A stretch of 64,000 nt of DNA from Phymorhynchus buccinoides (GCA_017654935.2 CM065695.1:36733756-36797755); one strand, 5' to 3'; shown: positions 1-11,592, counted from the stretch's first letter. The notes: generated by a model from the sequence alone, not told the origin. Made by a program: numbers and translations.

Positions 1-262
1 GAGCTTTCGAGGCATGTGTTTCTTAACTCATATTGCCTGTTGAATACTCTCTAACCCACTAATCTAAAATGTTATCTGTTTGTTATCTGTTTACAGTGTT
101 GTTTTAAGTATTTAATTATTCAAATCATTATTGTTTGAAAGCTTGCATAGACATCTATATGTGTGTGCAAAGTTTGAACAATGTACGCCTTCTATTTCCC
201 GAGAAAATGCCAACGTTAAAGTTTGGAGATTAGACCACGGATTTTGCAGCACACCACCACAG

Positions 263-275
263 CACATACACACAC

Positions 276-328
<53 letters not shown>

Positions 329-372
329 CACACACACACACACGCACACACACACACGCACACACACACCAC
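263..372. repeat. (CA)n microsatellite
   Basis: Almost pure CA dinucleotides with a few interruptions. The His-Thr and Cys-Val reading frames across it are by-products of the repeat. Confidence 0.97.
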
Positions 373-593
373 GAACAACTATCACACTATAGACTCACTT
401 CGTTAACACGAGTGAGCCAAACATGGGAAGACAGGGGACGGAGAGCAAAGGGTGGGGAGAGAAAGAATGTGGGAGGGGGCGGGTGGAATAGAGGTGGATG
501 TAAGGAAGGTGATGGTGCTATTGCTCCTGAAGTTTTATGATGATGTCACTTGCGTGCAAAAAACAACAACTGCGCACGGGCACCTGCGAATGT

Positions 594-724
594 GTGTGTA
601 TGCGTGCGTGCGTGCGTGTGTGTGTGTGTGTGCTGTGTGTGTGTGGTGCTCTGTGCGTGTTGTGCGTTGTGCGTTGTGTGTGTTGTGTGGCGTGTGGATG
701 TTTGTGTATGTGTGTGTGCGTGCG
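594..724. repeat. (TG)n-rich microsatellite, interrupted
   Basis: TG and GCGTG runs of about 130 bp. No coding signal. Confidence 0.93.
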
Positions 725-833
725 CGCATTTGTCCCATTTGGCCACCTGCTACAGTCAGAGGATGGTGACAGTTGGTACGGGTGTCAGCCTGTTAAGGTA
801 GGTGGAGCCTGTTCCAGGGATCATAAAGATGTG

Positions 834-2415
834 CCCCCGTCTCTTTGTGTCACCCTCATTGTGCCCCCCCCGTCTTTATGTGTCACCCTCATTGTGCCCC
901 CCGTCTCTATGTGTCACCCTCATTGTGCCCCACTGTCTCTATATGTTACCCTCATTGTGTCCCCTGTCTCTATATGTCACCCTCACATAGTGCTTCCGTC
1001 TCTATATGGTCACCCTCATTGTGCCCCCTGTCTCTATGTGTCCACCTCTCATTGTGCCCCAGTCTCTATATGTCACCTGTCTCATTGTGCCCCGTCTCTA
1101 TGTGTCACCCTCATTGTGCCCCCGTTTCTATATGTCACCCCTCATTGTGCCCCCGTACGTCTATATGTCACCCTCATTGTGCCCCCTGTCTCTATATGTC
1201 ACCCTCTATTGTGCCCCTGTCTCTATATGTCACCGTCTCTATGTGCTCCCCGTCTCTATGTGTCACCGTCTCATTGTGCCCCCCGTTCTCTATGTGTCAC
1301 CCTCATTGTGCCTATCCGTCTCTATGTGTCACCCTCATTGTGCCCCCCGTCTCTATGTGTCATCCCTCATTGTGCCCCCGTCTCTACTGTGTCACCCTCA
1401 TTGTGCCCCCTGTCTCTATGTGTCACCCTCATTGTGCCCCCGTCTCTATGTGTCACCCTCATTGTGCCCCCGTCTCTATGTGTCACCCTCATTGTGCCCC
1501 CCGTCTCTATGTGTCACCCTCATTGTGCCCCCCGTCTCTATGTGTCACCCTCATTGTGCCCCCCGTCGCTATGTGTCACCCTCATTGTGCCCCCCGTCTC
1601 TATGTGTCACCAGTCTCATTGTGCCCCCGTCTCTATGTGTCCCTCTCATTGTGTCCCCGTCTCTATGTGTCACCCTCATTGTGCCCCCGTCTCTATGTGT
1701 CACCCTCATTGTGCCCCCGTCTCTATGTGTCACCCTCATTGTGCCCCCGTCTCTATATGTCACCCTCATTGTGCCCCCTGTCTCTATATGTGCCCCCCGT
1801 CTCTATGTGTCATCCTCAGTGTGCCCCCCGTCTCTATGTGTCACCCTCATTGTGCCCCCCGTCTCTATGTGTCACCCTCATTGTGCCCCCGTCTCTATGT
1901 GTCACCCTCATTGTGCCCCCTGTCTCTATGTGTCACCCTCATTGTGCCCCCGTCTCTATGTGTCACCCTCTCATTGTGCCCCCGTCTCTATGTGTCACCC
2001 TCATTGTGCCCCCTGTCTCTATATGTCACCCTCATTGTGCCCCCGTCTCTATATGTCACCCTCATTGTGCCCCCTGTCTCTATATGTGTCCCCCGTCTCT
2101 ATGTGTCATCCTTCAGTGTGCCCCCGTCTCTATGTGTCACCCTCATTGTGCCCCCGTCTCTATGTGTCACCCTCATTGCGCCCCCGTCTCTATATGTCAC
2201 CCTCATTGTGCTTCCGTCTCTATATGTCACCCTCATTGTGCCCCCGTCTCTATGTGTCACCCTCATTGTGCCTTCCGTCTCTATATGTCACCCTCATTGT
2301 GCCCCCGTCTCTATGTGTCACCCTCATTGTGCCCCCGTCTCTATGTGTCACCCTCATTGTGCCCCCGTCTCTACATGTCACTCATTGCGCCCCCGTCTCT
2401 ATATGTCTCCGTATC
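834..2415 (+). repeat. 30-bp minisatellite, about 52 copies
   Basis: Tandem copies of a 30-bp unit, GTCTCTATGTGTCACC followed by CTCATTGTGCCCCC. Most units are 29-31 bp with single-base indels in the C run; the left third is more degenerate than the right. No plus-strand frame of the unit contains a stop codon, so long overlapping reading frames (up to 660 codons) run through all three frames. They encode rotations of one short Cys/Pro-rich peptide and are not credible proteins. Confidence 0.97.
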
Positions 2416-2475
2416 TAGACTATGTGTCCCTAGATCAATGTGCTCCAGTCTCTATGGGGTCCTGTGTGTACGCTC

Positions 2476-2522
2476 GGGTTAGGGTTAGAGTTAGGGATAT
2501 GATTAGGGTTTCAGATTAGGGA
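2476..2522 (+). repeat. Degenerate telomere-like (TTAGGG) repeats
   Basis: Five or six TTAGGG units with substitutions (TTAGAG, TTAGGGATA, ATTAGGG) lie directly after the minisatellite. TTAGGG is the usual animal telomere repeat; a short degenerate block inside a contig is an interstitial relic, not a chromosome end. Confidence 0.75.
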
Positions 2523-2725
2523 TACGGTTTGGAACTAAACACTCCAAAGTAGCGAACAAGAAAAGGAAAAAAATACAAGTAAACAATTAATTAAAGAAAC
2601 AAGCAAATATTCCACACACAAAAACAGGAAGAAGGATGGGGACTGGGCGAATAGCATATTATGTACAATATATACATCAACATCAACAACGAAACATTTA
2701 AAACATCACATTTACTTACCACCCC

Positions 2726-3190
2726 TACCAGGGTAGTTTGTTCCATAAATCTCCACCGGAATAGAGGAGACTAGATTTGAATAGATTATTATTTGGTCGA
2801 GGGAATGAGAGTAAATGGGTGTGTCTGCTTGTGTTTGTCGTAAATGTATCTGAGATAATTGGGGTGGGCTTCTTACCTGCCCATGCGCTTTTTACCCCGT
2901 CTTCCCCTAAGTGAACTTGATTTTAATAAAATTATTTTAATTGCTTTTTTGTACATACGATTGATAATCTTTAAATTTGTATCACTACAGCTATCCCATA
3001 ATGTTGAAGCATAATCGATCATGGAGAGTATGTGAGCATTAAAGAATAGTTTACGAAAATGGTTATCAAGGAAATGTTTAATCTTAGATAGCTGGAGTAT
3101 TTTTCTAGACAGACCTTTCCCTAAAGACTTTATATGGTCTGTCCAAGACAGATCTTTGTCAATGACAACACCTAATGTTTTATGTGAATC
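2726..3190 (-). pseudogene. Non-LTR retrotransposon (LINE) reverse transcriptase, 3' end remnant
   Basis: On the minus strand about 90 codons read [15 protein letters not shown]...KHFLDNHF...SMIDYASTLWDS...INRMYKKAIKIILLKSS. The LGV-D--LSW-DHI block, followed by a YAS--W-------L---QKKAI block, is typical of the region after the catalytic motifs in LINE ORF2 proteins. After a 59-bp MITE end (2851-2909) the coding trace resumes in another frame with FPRPNNNLFKSS and LWNKLPW then a stop, the usual LINE ORF2 C-terminus. The 5' side runs into a GT microsatellite. Catalytic motifs and endonuclease are absent, so this is a dead 5'-truncated copy. The clade cannot be fixed from this fragment. Confidence 0.8.
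2851..2909. mobile_element. One terminus of MITE family M1, inside the LINE remnant
   Basis: This 59-bp stretch (GAGATAATTGGGGTGGGC through CCCGTCTTCCCC) matches the right arm of the complete palindromic element at 48288-48503, with one substitution visible. Only one arm is present here. It interrupts the LINE reading frame. Confidence 0.8.
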
Positions 3191-3195
3191 AACTT

Positions 3196-3410
3196 CTTGT
3201 GTGTCTGTGTGTGTGTGTGCGTGTACGTGTGCGTGCGTGTGCGCCTGTGTGCGTGCGTGTGTGTGATGTGTGTGTGTGTGTGCGCGCCTGCGCGCCTGCG
3301 CGCGTGTGTGTGTGCGTGTGTGTGTGCGTGCGTGTGTGTGCGGTGTGTATGAGTATATGTGAGTGTGTGTGTGTGTTGTGTGTGTGTGTGCGCGCGCGCA
3401 CACACGTCTC
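3196..3410. repeat. (GT/GC)n microsatellite
   Basis: Long GT run interspersed with CGCG steps, ending in GCGCGCGCACACACG. No coding signal. Confidence 0.95.
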
Positions 3411-4116
3411 ACTCGTGCGCACGCCGTCTTCTTCACTTATTCGTTGCTGAGCATGCACCACTGTAACCTAAATTTCGGGAAAATGATAGGGTTCAGATCA
3501 GCCTGGAACTAATTTCAGCTTAACGGAAAGCAGACTTTGAGATTGAGGATCGTAAACATGAGGCAGCCGGGGAGTGGGATGGGAGTAGGGTGTGTAGAAG
3601 TACAAAATTGCCAACTTTGGGCTGACTGAAAGTCGGGTTGCATGGACCTACAATTTTAAATAATTTTAACATGAACCAAAAAGAGGATCTATTTAGGTAA
3701 AAAAATCAAAACCAATTTTGAGCATCATTCAGTATGTGGAATGCATTCTCAAACGTACGCATCAACGCGTTCTAACCGACTCAGCGACAGTTGCCCCTGA
3801 CAACGTTACATTCTACGAAGCAATGCATTGGATATGCGAACTGAATGGGAAAACTACAAGAGCCCCAATTCAGGTGAATATTAAAAAGTCCTTCCTCTAG
3901 AAAGAAGATCCGATTTCGTCGTCAGAAAGTTTTTGGTTTTTTTATTCATCTGGAATTGAGTTGGAAAACTACAACAAGTATGAAAGGCCAGATGTGTAAC
4001 AATTATCCACTCAAAAACAGGGCAACGCAACATTCATTTTCTACTCTCTCGGCTAGGCCAGTGACCGTGATTGTCATTCAGAGACGCCAAGACTGTTTGC
4101 ACTTGACGGACGGGAC
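3411..4116. other. Unassigned sequence with one short dispersed repeat
   Basis: The only recognisable piece is 3493-3570 (GATCAGCCTGG...AGCAGACTTTGAGATTG...CGTAAACATGAGG), which recurs near 22641-22675 and 40733-40767 and, inverted, at 46887-46955. A 60-codon open frame at 3718-3900 has no recognisable motif and no splice or promoter context I can support. Confidence 0.5.
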
Positions 4117-4126
4117 GCACGCACGC

Positions 4127-4171
<45 letters not shown>
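4117..4171. repeat. (CA)n microsatellite
   Basis: CA run preceded by GCAC units. Confidence 0.96.
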
Positions 4172-4172
<1 letters not shown>

Positions 4173-4225
4173 CATGCGCAAGCATACAACCATTTAACTA
4201 CCCAGCCATGTAACTTATACATATA

Positions 4226-5129
4226 CTTCCTCACAAAAAGTCAAGCAACAAAATCAAATTGGTGTTCGTCACCCTTTGAAAATGCACGGGCTAGCTTTTA
4301 ATGTGAAACGATGCGTTTGGATTTTAATGATGGGCGTCAGCAAGTGTGAAGACGGCCTGGGGGGAGATGTTTGGTCTGTGCAGTTGCTGAGCATGCCCGT
4401 TATGGAGGTGCCAATCTGATGGTCTGGGTGGCATTTGGACTGGAGGACGTACCCATGTAGGGGTCATCCGGAGGGGCACCGTGAACGTTATACACTACTT
4501 GAATGACATCATCAGACCTCAAGTGATCCCCCTGATGAAATAGCATGGTGCTAGCTTTGTTTTTGTGGACGACAACGCGCCATGTCACAGGGCTCATGTC
4601 ATCAGCAACGAGTTGAACACCCACAACATCGCCCATCTTGACTGGCCACCCCAGTTCCCTGACCTCAACCCGATTGAACAAGGCATGGGACATGCTTAGG
4701 TGAGCTGACTACGGCATGCCCGCCCGTCCCCAGACACCGGATGCCTTGGAAGCAGACCTGGTTAGGGAATGAGGAGCCATCCCACAGATCCAGCTGGATG
4801 GACTCATTGCCTCAATGCCACGCAGCTTCCAAGCCTGTATTCATGCCCACGGAGGTCACACTCGCTATTAATGACGTTATGAACTGTTTGCGCACTGCTA
4901 TCTTTGAATTTGAAATTGGCAGTTGGCTTTATTTCACCCCTGTCTTTGGCACCCATTTCTTTTGCTGCTCAGTATCCCGAGATTGAGATCAATCTGCTAA
5001 TTGATTTATGCTCAGTTTCTCTTAATGAAATGTTGAAGATGAAATCACAACAGTAAAAATATTACCTACGATTTATGATTAAAGTGGATTTGCAGTGAGA
5101 AGTTTTGTTGCTTGACTTTTTGTGAGGAG
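4226..5129 (+). mobile_element. Decayed Tc1-like DNA transposon with terminal inverted repeats
   Basis: Left end CTTCCTCACAAAAAGTCAAG and right end (reverse complement) CTCCTCACAAAAAGTCAAG form inverted repeats of about 26 bp, each flanked by TA, the Tc1/mariner target. The 904-bp length is well short of the 1.6 kb of the intact relative at 26100-27735. The terminal motif CACAAAAAGT(C/T)AAG is shared with that element, so the two are related but distinct families. The interior carries only the C-terminal part of a transposase, with stops and a frameshift. Confidence 0.9.
4395..4700 (+). pseudogene. Tc1 transposase fragment (C-terminal catalytic part)
   Basis: Frames reading GANLMVWVAFG, then GGRTHVGVIRRGTVNVIHY, FVFVDDNAPCHRAHVISNEL and LDWPPQFPDLNPIEQ match the Tc1 layout: the VWG-like block, the second catalytic Asp (DDNAPCHRA) and the final Glu (DLNPIE). 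A frameshift after VWVAFG and an in-frame TAG after VIPLMK break it. The N-terminal helix-turn-helix domains and first catalytic Asp are missing. It is non-functional. Confidence 0.88.
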
Positions 5130-5876
5130 TATATATATACACATGTTTACACACATGCATACAAACATACAACTTGCATTCACAAAATTATAATATCATA
5201 CAAAATATCTTAGTCTATATGCATGCATTCCTTATACATTATTTTTATTTTTTCCATTATAGTCCCGTCAACAGCTACGTAATACAACATTACATATCTA
5301 CATGTATACACAAACATACATCGATAGGCCTACATAGACACATAGAATCGAGCTTCAGTAATCGACACCAGACGGTACAACTGGTGGCTTCGATAATGGC
5401 ATTAATACGAGCACGGAGCAAAACCAAACAGTGAATCAATAGTTTGTTTACTAAGGACATTTTCAAACAATCAAAACTAATATACCCCAAAAAATTGTTG
5501 ATCATACAAATTCAACTTGCATAAAGGCAACATGCCATCAAACATGATCTATAATTTCCCCTTCACTTGCAATTTATTATCTTTTTCGTTTTGCATTGAA
5601 AGGAATGGACTGTCATTAGAAAGATGATCCCAACAGTTTTGCGCATTTTTCTGGTTTTCTTGTCCATAAAATCGACCAGCCACACACACCTATGCATGTT
5701 TCATAGCCATACAAATCTTCACATGTTGCGACAAGATGAATAGGGTTCACTAGGTTCTTAGGCATATAAAAACAAATTATCAAATTGTGAAAATAACAGG
5801 ACATAACACCTCACAACACCACAATGGTAAACCCCAAAGCAGCGTGGAAAGATACTGTCTCTTGCCTCCATATCTG
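5130..5876. other. Unassigned AT-rich sequence with a short R1 fragment
   Basis: Positions 5255-5285 (TTTTCCATTATAGTCCCGTC...AACAGCTACG) match the start of dispersed family R1. Otherwise I see no gene, RNA or recognisable element. Confidence 0.5.
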
Positions 5877-6018
5877 TCTTTCCTTTATCTGTCTGTCTGT
5901 TCTCTCTCTCTCTCCATCTTCTCTCTCCCTATCTCTCTCTTATCTCCATCTCTCTCTCCATCTCTCCTCTCTCTTAGGCATTCTCTTCTAACTCTCTCTC
6001 TCTCTTCAATCTCTCTCA

Positions 6019-6059
<41 letters not shown>

Positions 6060-6061
6060 CT

Positions 6062-6093
<32 letters not shown>

Positions 6094-6122
6094 CAATCCC
6101 TCTCTCTCTCTGTCTCTCTATG
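5877..6122. repeat. (CT)n-rich low-complexity tract
   Basis: About 245 bp of CTCTCT with CATCT and CTTAT interruptions, a pyrimidine-rich microsatellite block. Confidence 0.95.
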
Positions 6123-6465
6123 AAATATGCTGCCAACTGAAAATTAAAAGGTTCCGTTACATATCTGTCATGCAGGGACACATTTGCAAACACTAACAAG
6201 AAAATAATGACAAATAAATGATAAGTAATTAGATTCAATATGAACACGTGGCTGGGTAATCAAACGCAACACTGTTCTCATTGCAAAGCAAGCTTTGGTG
6301 TTTATTAAACACTTCCAAGTCAGGCTGTTGATGACCGATCGACAATAAATTAGATTGTGATCTTTTAAGGCAAAGTTTAAAACTTAATCGACAGAGAAAT
6401 TCAGTTTATTAAATAAGATACACCCGAATATTCCACAATTCCTTTATCTTTTGTAGATGTGTTAT

Positions 6466-6705
6466 CAGAGTGGCACAGAGGTAACGCGTTCGCCTCGTGT
6501 CAAGGTAAACCCGAGTTCGAACCTGGGTACAGGGGATTTTTCCCTCTCACTTTGCACTAGGCCTTACGAGTCTGAACGTGGAGTCTTTTAGATGAGACGA
6601 AAAACCGAGGTCCCGTGTGCCCATGCACTTAGCACACGTTAAAAACCCAAGTGGCAACGAAAAAGGTGTCATTTGGTCAAAAGTTACCCACCCCCTTTCC
6701 TTCCT
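6466..6705 (+). mobile_element. tRNA-derived SINE
   Basis: A tRNA-like head has an RNA polymerase III A box (TGGCACAGAGG, 6471-6481) and a B box (AGTTCGAACCT, 6514-6524) at the usual spacing. There is no intact tRNA fold or CCA-compatible acceptor. A body follows with GAGACGAAAAACCGAGGTCC, CCCGTGTGCC and GCACACGTTAAAAACCC, a segment that looks like a conserved central domain of widely distributed animal SINEs; naming the domain would be recollection, not proof. The 3' boundary is approximate. Confidence 0.72.
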
Positions 6706-6789
6706 CATCAGTCACACAAAAATCGCATGCAAAATAAAAAAAATATAGGCCCATCTATTAACTGTAGCGGGCGTCTTTTTGTGAGCATA

Positions 6790-7300
6790 ATTATGTTGGT
6801 TTTTGTTTGTGGCTCAAACCTATAACTCGCTTTGTCGGTCGGTCTTGTCTGTCGGTCGGTCTGTCGGTCCAAAATGGTCGTACATATTTCCAAAATTGTC
6901 GCACATATTGTAAAAGAGATAAAAATACTTAGGCATACATTAACATTTACAGTTGTCATATCTTACAGTCCTTAGGTATGTAAAGCATTGTATACTGAAC
7001 AGAGCACATGAATCTTCATTTTAAAGGTACAAAATAATAAACATACGTAATACAGACACTACAACAGACACGACGAGTATGCGGTGCTTCTTTCGATGAG
7101 CATAAGTAGGATAAATAGTTTTAACTGTTTTCCAAAAGATATAAAAAGTTACTTACGAAATGGTGCAGAGATAACATTCTGGTTTACAGATTAAAATTAT
7201 TGAAAAGCCAGGGGAGGCGACTCAGTGTATGTAATGATTGGAGTGGTAAAAATATAGACCGCTGGGCGTGCCACAAACGATTGCGAATCCGCGCTTGTTT
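6790..7300 (-). repeat. Dispersed repeat R5 (minus orientation)
   Basis: The reverse complement of this segment matches 13093-13557 over its whole length, from GCGGATTCGCAATCG through GAGCCACAAACAAAAAC, and includes a run of CCGACAGACCGACC. No protein-coding capacity. The class is unknown; the copy at 13093 is absent from the duplicate segment B, so it behaves as a mobile element. Confidence 0.75.
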
Positions 7301-7790
7301 TTTACGGCTGTGAGCAATTGTCTTGTGAGCATACGTCTCAACACCTACCCGGACACCCGCATATTACTGAGAGTATGATTTGTACCCGAGAGTCCTGAGA
7401 TGCCTTTGTAAGAACGAACTACGTATCATAATATAGAAAACCAAACTGCGCACACGTATGAAGTATGGGATTTCATTAAAAACAATACTAATGAAAACAT
7501 TACTGATTACAAAAAGTTTAAAATGGGGTGATTTTAAATTCCTTGTTGAAAAGTCTGTTTTAAGTTTTACACAAGAGTTAGTAAAAGATATACAGAGATA
7601 GGCCTACAGGTATTAGACGAGCAGGCATAGAAGATAAGTGTTAGAGAAGTGGGCATACATCAGGCATGTTAAAGTTTAATGAGTAGCCATGCAAGACAGA
7701 CACGGTGATAATACTGATGAGATTGGAAATGAGAAAGTGCAGCGCCATTTGCACATCTCACTTCCACTCATGGGAGCTCGGTTCCGTTTA
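7301..7790. other. Unassigned sequence
   Basis: I see no coding region, RNA gene or repeat that recurs elsewhere in the window. Confidence 0.4.
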
Positions 7791-7792
7791 GC

Positions 7793-8601
7793 AACGACAC
7801 AGGTTAGAGTTAGCATGGATCTTATCGGGGAAAGAGGAACACTATGTGAGCTCTGTTCTATTTAGCAACAACACAGGTTAGAGTTAGCATGGATCTTATC
7901 GGGGAAAGAGGAACACCATGTGAGCTGTTCTATTTAGCAACAACACAGGTTAGAGTTAGCATGGATCTTATCGGGGAAAGAAGAACACCATGTGAGCTAG
8001 TTAGCATGGATCTTATCGGGGAAAGAAGAACAACAGCACAACAGGTTAGAGTTAGCATGGATCTTATAGGGGAAAGGGGAACACCATGTGAGAGCTCTGT
8101 TCTGTTTAGCAACAACACAGGTTAGAGTTAGCATGGATCTTATCGGGGAAATGGGAACACCATGTGAGAGCTCTGTTCTGTTTAGCAACAACACAGGTTA
8201 GAGTTAGCATGGATCTTATCGGGGAAAGAGGAACACCGTGTTAATTTGTGGGAATGAGGATTGGCGCGTCCACTCCAGTCCACATACTCACTGACAACAA
8301 CACAGGTTAGAGTTAGCATGGATCTTATAGGGGAAAGGGGAACACCATGTGAGCTCTGTTCTGTTTAGCAACAACACAGGTTAGAGTAAGCATGGATCTG
8401 AGCTCTGTTCTGTTTAGCAACAACACAGGTTAGAGTTAGCAGGGATCTTATCGGGGAAAGAGGAACACCATGTGAGAGCTCTGTTCTGTTTAGCAACAAC
8501 ACAGGTTAGAGTTAGCATGGATCTTATCGGGGACAGAGGAACACCGTGTTAATTTGTGGGAATGAGGATTGGCGCGTCCACTCCAGTCCACATACTCACT
8601 G
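7793..8601 (+). repeat. About 73-bp minisatellite with a longer variant unit
   Basis: Tandem units of CAACACAGGTTAGAGTTAG, CATGGATCTTATCGGGG and CACCATGTGAGCTCTG, with length variants from internal deletions (for example near 8000-8040). Two units end in an extra 58-bp block (8236-8293 and 8543-8601, beginning ACCGTGTTAATTTGTGGG). Open frames in it only reflect the repeat. Confidence 0.93.
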
Positions 8602-9099
8602 AAAGAGGAAGAGAAGGGAAGACAAAACAAACCCAGTCGAGTTAGTTAATACAGGAAAGACATGATAGACAAACAAAATTAGTCGAAGCAAAAGATTAAA
8701 ACAGTAGGGACATTATTGAAAATGTTAGCCCCCACCCCCCCAAAAAAGCAGAAAAAAGCTATGAAACAAAGAAGATAAACAATAAAGGCAATAGCGAGGA
8801 CCAAACGAGCAACACGTGCTCCTACTAGAACAGTGCTGTCAATGGGAAATGGCAAGGGTAGGAAAACGGGACCATTTGTCACAGAGGTTCTGCTTTAAAG
8901 AATGTTAAATGGATGACGGAGACAAAGGATAAAATGGGTTAGAATAACAGAACAGACAAAAAGTAAAAGCCGTGCAGGAACAATGGGAAATGGCGCGTCC
9001 GTTCCGCTTCCCATGACCTGTGCCTGATTGACGGAAAACAGAACGGGATACGTTGAGGGAAAACCACTGTTCGCAAAGCATGGCATTGGCAGGGCCGGA

Positions 9100-9190
9100 T
9101 CTAGGGGGGTGGGTGCTGTAGCGGGGGGGGGGTGGGGTGCTTTGGGTGCTATAGCACCCCCACCACCCCCCCCCCCCCCCCCCCCCACCT
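9100..9190. repeat. G-run and C-run homopolymer cluster
   Basis: A GGGGGGGGGG run followed about 40 bp later by a C run of roughly 20 bases. It is a likely site of sequencing length error and could form G-quadruplex structures. A second C run lies at 9568-9585. Confidence 0.85.
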
Positions 9191-9654
9191 CGGCTGTCAA
9201 CGCTCTTAAGAAGTTCTGTTCTGAGCTCACAGGAGATGCCACAAAACAGTTTTAAAATGTTGAAAACTCGTTTTAGGAGGGGGTGATGGGGTTAGACGAA
9301 GAGTCATAGGGTCGGGAGAGAGGGAAAACAATGTCAATGAAGAAGGAAAGGTTAGAGAGAAGTTCACACACGCTGCATTACAAACTGGGCTACGCAATAC
9401 AAGCCGTAACACGCTAAGCCTGCCTCAACATAAACTAGAATCAGGGGATGGAAGCTGGAATTGGCTCAACAACCTTGAACATGTAAAACTTATCTTCAGA
9501 ACAAAATTACCAGGTGCTTATAATAAATATTATGCATTCTGTTTCCATCAATGATCCAGTCTAACACTCCCCCCCCCCCCCCCCCACCTACACAACTGAA
9601 GTAAACGTTCATCAATCTTTGGATTCTGCAATCACCAGTACATTATTCCTATCC

Positions 9655-9866
9655 GTTTGTAACTAAAAGGCATCAAATTGGGATCTATTATCCAAAACAC
9701 CTAAAAAAATATATTGTTTAATTTTGGGAAGTGAGGTTAGACCTTATTTAATATATGTCACAGAAAGAATCCCCAATACTGCAGATGGATTTTTGTTCTC
9801 TACCCATGCAAATTAAATGGAATGGTTTGTTGCTGAAATATGGCTGACGTGAAAGGGTTAAAAATA
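9655..9866 (+). mobile_element. Truncated relic of the piggyBac-like MITE family
   Basis: This stretch (ACTAAAAGGCATCAAATTGG ... GAATCCCCAATACTGCAG ... GTGAAAGGGTTAA) matches the internal and right-hand part of the complete elements at 16568-16807 and 23763-23999. The left inverted repeat is missing. Confidence 0.82.
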
Positions 9867-9869
9867 ATG

Positions 9870-10664
9870 CATACTTAGCGCCTTAAGATGAGGTAAACTC
9901 TTTCTCCAGTAATCTATACAGTTCCGTTGTCTACACTGGGCATCTCAGGACTAGCCAGGAACGTGATTACGGAAGCGGTCTGGAAATCACACATGCCATA
10001 GCAACCAAAAAACAAACCACCCAAGGGGAGTAACCCCACGGTCTAACCCGGGTTACCTTCCCCTGCCAACAACCATGTGATCACCCCAGATAACTCTTCA
10101 CTTTTGAAATGACAAAGCATCAGGAGGGAGCAAGGGCGGGAACTTTTATTGTTTTGAGTGTTGGTAAGTATTTAGTTAGATAGATAGTAAGATTAATAAA
10201 AATCTACCAATCTATACTAACCATACATTACCAACACTCACAACAATAGCAGAATACCAAAGAGGAGGAGGGTGATGTTAATCCAAATACATGGAAGAAA
10301 AAAGCATAAAACCCTCTAGTACATGACACATACAAACGGAGAATAAGTACCAAAACCCATTCCCCCAACAAGTCAATTAATTGACATACCCCAGCACATG
10401 TACCAAAACAACTTACATACAAGGAAACCGAAGTGTTAGCCACAACCATACGTTAAAAGGCGAAGGAGTCATTCTCTCGACGAGGAAAAAATCACGTAAG
10501 CCAGCTATAAGAGGGAAAAACACGTGAAAACCGTGACGTGGTAGGTCTTTAAGCGCACATCTCCGCTTCCACAGCATCCCACAGGGAGGAACGGTGGCAC
10601 CGTGGTTAAGGCTTTCCCCCGACAATTCATCGCACGACTCGATCGTCTTAACTGTCTTGATTAT
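9870..10664. other. Unassigned sequence
   Basis: No supported gene. At 10585-10605 a short TGGTTAAGG motif resembles a pol III A box, but I see no convincing B box at the right distance. Confidence 0.4.
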
Positions 10665-10668
10665 CTAA

Positions 10669-10795
10669 AAAAAAAAAAGTCGGGACTTTCCTGGTATTGC
10701 AGCACTCCCAGGATGGTCGCCCCACTATCTTTATGGTTATCAATGTCCCGTATGCGCCTGTTCCAGGCCGGAGGACGTTAATCGAACATTCATCG
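10669..10795 (+). repeat. Dispersed repeat R2, partial copy
   Basis: Core CCTGGTATTGCAG...CCCAGGATGGTCGCCCC followed by ATGTCCCGTATGCGCC and CCGGAGGACGTTAA. The core is the closest R2 copy to U2 snRNA stem-loop IV, with the 13-base stretch CCTGGTATTGCAG identical to my recollection of animal U2. Confidence 0.7.
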
Positions 10796-10799
10796 CGCG

Positions 10800-11522
10800 A
10801 CTGACCCGGCTTCCAATCCGGAAAATCCAACTCAACGCCGAATCCTTTTAATTGGGACTTCAAAGCACGTCTGACCCGTACGCTTTACGCACGTAAAACT
10901 CCCCACGGCAGTTGCAAGTCGGTAAGAGCAGGGAGAAATCCAGCTGCCTGGTATGCACCAAACTGATAGCTAGGTTTCCCAGTCCGCCTCCGCAAAAAAA
11001 AGAAGAAAAAAAGAAAAAAGGTGGTACTGTACTGCCGCAACGCGCTCTCCAGATGGTATCAGCCCGTATTTCACAGACGGTCCACAGTACACTAATTCCC
11101 CTCATTCTAGCGCCTTTCAGTTTTCCACAGAGAGCTATTTGTTTCAAGTTATTTCTTTTAACAGAGGCAAATATTCTTATCATTGAATTTGGTTAGGGAT
11201 AGGAAAAGACCTTACAAGTGGTATGCCACCATAAAACAATGTAAGCCTAAATGGATAAAACACTTTAAATTGGTTTATGCTGGTGACGAGTGTTAACAAA
11301 AGGCATGGACTGAAAGGAGCTGAGAAAAGCTACTGTGGGTCGGGCCTCTGATTAGAAATAACACATACAAAATACAAACACAGCACGAACAGTAAATTCC
11401 TTACTTCAAAATACTATACAAAATACACACAAAAACCAACCCATCACGTCTACATCCTGAATACAAAACCATGCAAAACAAGCATCTCAGTTCCACATCA
11501 CATTAAGAAACATAGAAATGTG
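10800..11522. other. Unassigned sequence
   Basis: No gene or recurring element recognised. An A-rich run lies at 10994-11022. Confidence 0.4.
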
Positions 11523-11543
11523 CGTGTGGTGTGTGTGTGCGGG

Positions 11544-11592
<49 letters not shown>

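Noticed and set aside
112..406. His-Thr and Cys-Val rich proteins at CA/TG repeats (also 3175-3461, 11498-11818, 19960-20280, 38051-38337)
   Set aside because: Pure translations of dinucleotide repeats.
537..2519. 660-, 545- and 470-codon overlapping open frames
   Set aside because: All three plus frames are open because the 30-bp unit has no stop; the peptides are the same repeat in rotation.
6471..6545. A tRNA gene
   Set aside because: A and B boxes are present, but no complete cloverleaf or acceptor stem; the sequence continues into a SINE body.
9089..9130. hAT-like terminus (CAGGGCCGGATCTAGG)
   Set aside because: Resembles hAT ends, but no matching inverted terminus or 8-bp duplication could be found nearby.
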